Below are positions 61,236 through 64,000 of a DNA stretch of 64,000 nt, piece by piece. The notes under the pieces are model-generated. The model worked only from the letters and a program-made list of their open reading frames with translations, made no database searches and was not told where the DNA came from. A program made the translations under genes and the position numbers. Source of the stretch: DAIOEK01 sp963828285 (GTDB lineage Bacteria > Chloroflexota > Anaerolineae > Anaerolineales > Anaerolineaceae); assembly GCA_963828285.1 (NCBI GenBank), contig CAWHEB010000002.1, positions 372,001 through 436,000 on the forward strand. Direction: 5' to 3'. Numbering within the stretch: the stretch's first letter is position 1; the number at the start of each line of letters is the position of its first letter.

Positions 61236-64000
61236 TTATCCCTCGTTCAACCACTTTTCCACAGTCTTTGGTAGATCAAGCGAACTACCCGATCGTTGGG
61301 TGCAATGGGGTAATGAATCGATGAACATCCGGCCGTATTTCTTAGTCAGAATGCGCCGATCCAGAATGACTACTGCTCCGCGGTCAGATTTATTGCGAAT
61401 CAAACGCCCAAATCCCTGTCTGAAACGCAAGATCGCTTCCGGGAGACTATATTCATTGAATGGATCATCGAATGTCTCCGATCGAGCGGCGATGATCGGG
61501 TCACTGGGTACATCAAATGGTACTTTTGTGATCACAACCACAGAAAGAGACTGTCCTGGGATATCCACCCCTTCCCAGAAGGAACGAGTACCCAACAATA
61601 CACTCTTTTCATTCGATTTAAAGCTCTCCAGCAAACTAGCAGCAGAGGCTCCCTCACCCTGCTCATACACGGTGATCCCTTTCTCAGCCAGAATAGGATT
61701 AAGATAATTAGATGTCTGTTTTAACTGGGAATAGTTCGTGAAAAGAACCAGCATTCTACCGTGCGTCTGTTTGGCAAGCCGTACAAGTGTATTGTTCAAC
61801 TCCGCCTGATATGGTTGCCCAGTGGTCGGTTCAGGGATGTCATTCACCAGATATAGCAATGCTGAATTCTCATAATCAAACGGAGAATCCACAGCCAATT
61901 CATCCGCATCCTCTGCATTCAACCTGCCGCGGATATACGAGAAATCACCGGCAGCGGTTAAAGTCGCCGATGTCACGATAATGCTGCTCTTTTGAAGCCA
62001 GAGGTGTTTTTCCATCAGCGAACCAATATGTAGCGGAGCGGCGTTCAGGCTTAGCTGAGTTCCCGTATTATTGATCTCAACCCAGTAGATCTGGTCGGAT
62101 GATGGAGCGGAAACCAAACCATTCACATTACGTTGAACATCGGTAAATCTGCGGATCAGCGTGCCCAGATTCGCCTGAACATCCAATAAATCGTCACCGG
62201 GCTCTTTGAATTTCTCTCCGATCCATTGGTGGATCTCAACAAGACGCAATAACAGAACTTTGAAGGTTTCGTTAAGTTCATCCCAGGCCATCTCCACTTC
62301 AGTCCAATCCGGTTGAGCTCGGACAGCGGGGATGACACGTATCTGTTGACTGTATTGAACTACCTGTCTGCCGGATGATTGAAGTTTGATAAATTCATCT
62401 ATCGAGCGAAAAAACTGGATGGCATTGTTTTGTAATCTCGCAGCAGAATCAGTGGATTGCTTAATAGCTTTTTCCTGCTGTGCGAGTTCGGAAGGTTGAA
62501 CTACCTTATAGATTACATTCAGATAACGACCCAAAACACCTGTGGAAGAACCACCTAACTCACGCAACATGCGGTCAAGCTCATATTGTGTGACACGGAA
62601 GGATAACGCATTTGTCGTGGCATCCTCGAGATGATGACCTTCATCGATCACCAGATACTGATATTCCGGCAATACCCGGCTGCCTGTGGCAATATCTGCG
62701 AGTAGTAAGGCGTGGTTCACAACAATCACATGAGCAGATTGAGCGGCCATACGGGCTTTATAAAACGGACAGGCACCACCAGTTCGTTTGATGCAATTCT
62801 CCATCGAACAGCCTTCATCATCTGCAGAAAGGCGGTTCCAGGCATCCCGTTCATCGGGTCCGGTCAAGTTGATTTCAGTCCGGTCGCCAGAGCCTCCCTG
62901 ATTCAACCAAACCATGATCTTCGCCAACACCCGCAGCTCTTCCTCGCTGGATGGAGGACGCATGCGAGCCGCTTCCAATCGTCTTGGACAGAGGTAATTA
63001 CCTTTTCCTTTTAATACGCTGGCTCTGAAGTCAATTCCCGTGGCAGCTTTTAGATCTGGAATATCTTTTGAGATCAGCTGCTCCTGCAAGTTGATCGTGT
63101 TCGTAGAGATGATCACCCGGCTTTGGTTCTGTGTAGCCCATAGTACAGCAGGGATCAAGTAAGCAAAGGATTTGCCGGTTCCTGTGCCGGCTTCGACGAA
63201 TAGGTGAGCCTGGTCATTGAACGATTGAGCCACCTTTTTCAGCATCGCCACCTGTTCAGAGCGGTGTTCATACCCATTGAAGTATTTGGAGAATGCCCCA
63301 TCCCCTTCTAGGATTGCAGCAGCTTCATCCACATCCAGAGGGGTGATCGTCTCCACTGGTTTCAATGGTGGCAACGGCATCCCCGATTTTTCAAAAAGCC
63401 CATAGATATCCATATTGCCAGATTTTCGCGGAACAATTCCAGCTTTCATTTTCTGCTGGAACGCCCATTCAAAGGGAAGCCTGCCATCCCAGGTCCGGGA
63501 TTTGCTGAGATGGAGGATCTCCCGCAAAAGATCCGTACTCAACCCGTTTTCTGGATCCATAATTCTTTCAAAAAGCTTTTGGTAAACACGAGCTGTCAAG
63601 CGTGCGTCATTTACAGCACGATGCAGTTCATCATCCAGTGGAATACCGAGTTCCACTCCCAAGGCTCCCAGGTTATAACGGCGCGCTTGAGGAAGAACCA
63701 CCGAAGCGATATCAAATGTATCAATGGTGGGATTCTCAGTAAAAACTGCATACTTCCGAAGGAATCCAAGATCAAAACCCAGGTTTTGGCCAAGAATGGG
63801 GGATTTATCTACAAATACGACCAATTCGGGGATAGCAGATCGTATATCGGGAGCGTTGACGACTTGTTCATTCTTGATACCAGTCAACTGGGTAATAAAG
63901 GGAGGGATTGGTTTACCGGGATTAATAAAGGTCTGGTATTCATCCTGAATACCATTTTCATTAAACCGAACCGCGCCGATTTCTATTATGGAGTCGCGGC
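61236..64000 (-). CDS. dinG: DinG-type ATP-dependent helicase with exonuclease domain (partial)
   Basis: Superfamily 2 DNA helicase (XPD/DinG type), at least 920 residues; the first residues lie beyond the window. The N-terminal DnaQ-like exonuclease domain shows IIEIGAVRF at the edge, GQNLGFDLGFLRKY (Exo II) and HRAVNDARLTARVY (Exo III). The helicase part has Walker A EAGTGTGKSFAYL, four cysteines of an Fe-S cluster (YLCPRRL, GCSMENC, GACPFYKA), the box VIDEGHHL and motif VI GFGRLIRNKSDRG. It likely unwinds and trims damaged DNA. The frame is open to the edge. Confidence 0.92.
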   Translation of the reverse strand, partial: RDSIIEIGAVRFNENGIQDEYQTFINPGKPIPPFITQLTGIKNEQVVNAPDIRSAIPELVVFVDKSPILGQNLGFDLGFLRKYAVFTENPTIDTFDIASVVLPQARRYNLGALGVELGIPLDDELHRAVNDARLTARVYQKLFERIMDPENGLSTDLLREILHLSKSRTWDGRLPFEWAFQQKMKAGIVPRKSGNMDIYGLFEKSGMPLPPLKPVETITPLDVDEAAAILEGDGAFSKYFNGYEHRSEQVAMLKKVAQSFNDQAHLFVEAGTGTGKSFAYLIPAVLWATQNQSRVIISTNTINLQEQLISKDIPDLKAATGIDFRASVLKGKGNYLCPRRLEAARMRPPSSEEELRVLAKIMVWLNQGGSGDRTEINLTGPDERDAWNRLSADDEGCSMENCIKRTGGACPFYKARMAAQSAHVIVVNHALLLADIATGSRVLPEYQYLVIDEGHHLEDATTNALSFRVTQYELDRMLRELGGSSTGVLGRYLNVIYKVVQPSELAQQEKAIKQSTDSAARLQNNAIQFFRSIDEFIKLQSSGRQVVQYSQQIRVIPAVRAQPDWTEVEMAWDELNETFKVLLLRLVEIHQWIGEKFKEPGDDLLDVQANLGTLIRRFTDVQRNVNGLVSAPSSDQIYWVEINNTGTQLSLNAAPLHIGSLMEKHLWLQKSSIIVTSATLTAAGDFSYIRGRLNAEDADELAVDSPFDYENSALLYLVNDIPEPTTGQPYQAELNNTLVRLAKQTHGRMLVLFTNYSQLKQTSNYLNPILAEKGITVYEQGEGASAASLLESFKSNEKSVLLGTRSFWEGVDIPGQSLSVVVITKVPFDVPSDPIIAARSETFDDPFNEYSLPEAILRFRQGFGRLIRNKSDRGAVVILDRRILTKKYGRMFIDSLPHCTQRSGSSLDLPKTVEKWLNEG

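Noticed and set aside
1..64000. CRISPR array, insertion sequence, tRNA or rRNA gene
   Set aside because: No regularly spaced repeats, transposase frame or tRNA cloverleaf was found by eye; selC in particular was looked for near selA and not seen.

Overview
The window looks like chromosome from a mid-GC, Gram-positive-like environmental bacterium, most likely a Chloroflexota (Anaerolineae) lineage. This is an inference from gene content: large MalT-like LuxR regulators, lipoproteins with NBR1-type Ig domains and TPT-rich linkers, DUF4386 and CPBP membrane proteins, an SPFH protein, an ECF transporter, and dispersed GTAGGGGCGGAC and TCATTGCGAG intergenic repeats. No rRNA, tRNA, insertion sequence or CRISPR array was seen.

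The left part (about 1-34 kb) is accessory. It carries a GNAT enzyme, a broken aldo/keto reductase and an NBR1-Ig lipoprotein. It also carries two copies of a module made of a MalT/LuxR regulator, a ~90-residue protein, multispanning membrane proteins and a zinc-independent MDR reductase (3.7-9.4 kb and 15.6-22.2 kb), with inverted repeats before the ~90-residue genes. Between the copies lie a TetR gene with a well-formed promoter and operator, two secreted proteins sharing a DUF333 domain (one fused to a metallo-beta-lactamase fold, one to FG-GAP/VCBS repeats), and a GH10-like glycosidase lipoprotein. Further right come CPBP proteases, a zinc peptidase, a deazaflavin-type oxidoreductase, an ICMT-like methyltransferase with a truncated second copy, and DUF3159 and DUF1295 proteins.

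At 28.4-30.0 kb, on the minus strand, is an arsR-hgcA-hgcB operon: the corrinoid protein and the ferredoxin of mercury methylation, with a clear promoter and two palindromic ArsR-like operators. It is bracketed by direct copies of a dispersed repeat. A cation-efflux-like gene and an EamA transporter with a long His-rich tail follow, so 28-34 kb reads as a metal-handling area. As given, hgcA and arsR carry single-base insertions, as do several other accessory genes.

The right part (34-64 kb) is mostly intact core DNA: an SPFH protein, two exported proteins, an ECF transporter operon ending in an acetamidase/formamidase gene (and preceded by an unannotated 32-codon membrane peptide gene), an MgtC-like protein, an ABC exporter, a T-box-controlled serS, and a long minus-strand operon. 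That operon runs membrane protein, selA, M24 peptidase, tsaD, ECF sigma factor, zinc anti-sigma factor, zinc ribbon, a two-domain thioredoxin-fold protein read through an in-frame UGA (selenocysteine, UPYC motif, with a SECIS-like hairpin), and OsmC. The sigma/anti-sigma pair beside a selenocysteine disulfide oxidoreductase and OsmC suggests a thiol or peroxide stress response. The window ends with an M1-like peptidase lipoprotein, a sortase-like secreted protein behind a cyclic-di-GMP-I riboswitch, formate-tetrahydrofolate ligase, and a DinG-type helicase with an N-terminal exonuclease domain cut by the window edge.

The two strongest observations are the selenoprotein that any standard gene caller would split in two, and the arsR-hgcAB operon with its operators. 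The broken genes all break by single-base indels, mostly +1, with coding sense kept on both sides. That leaves open whether they are assembly errors or recent pseudogenes.
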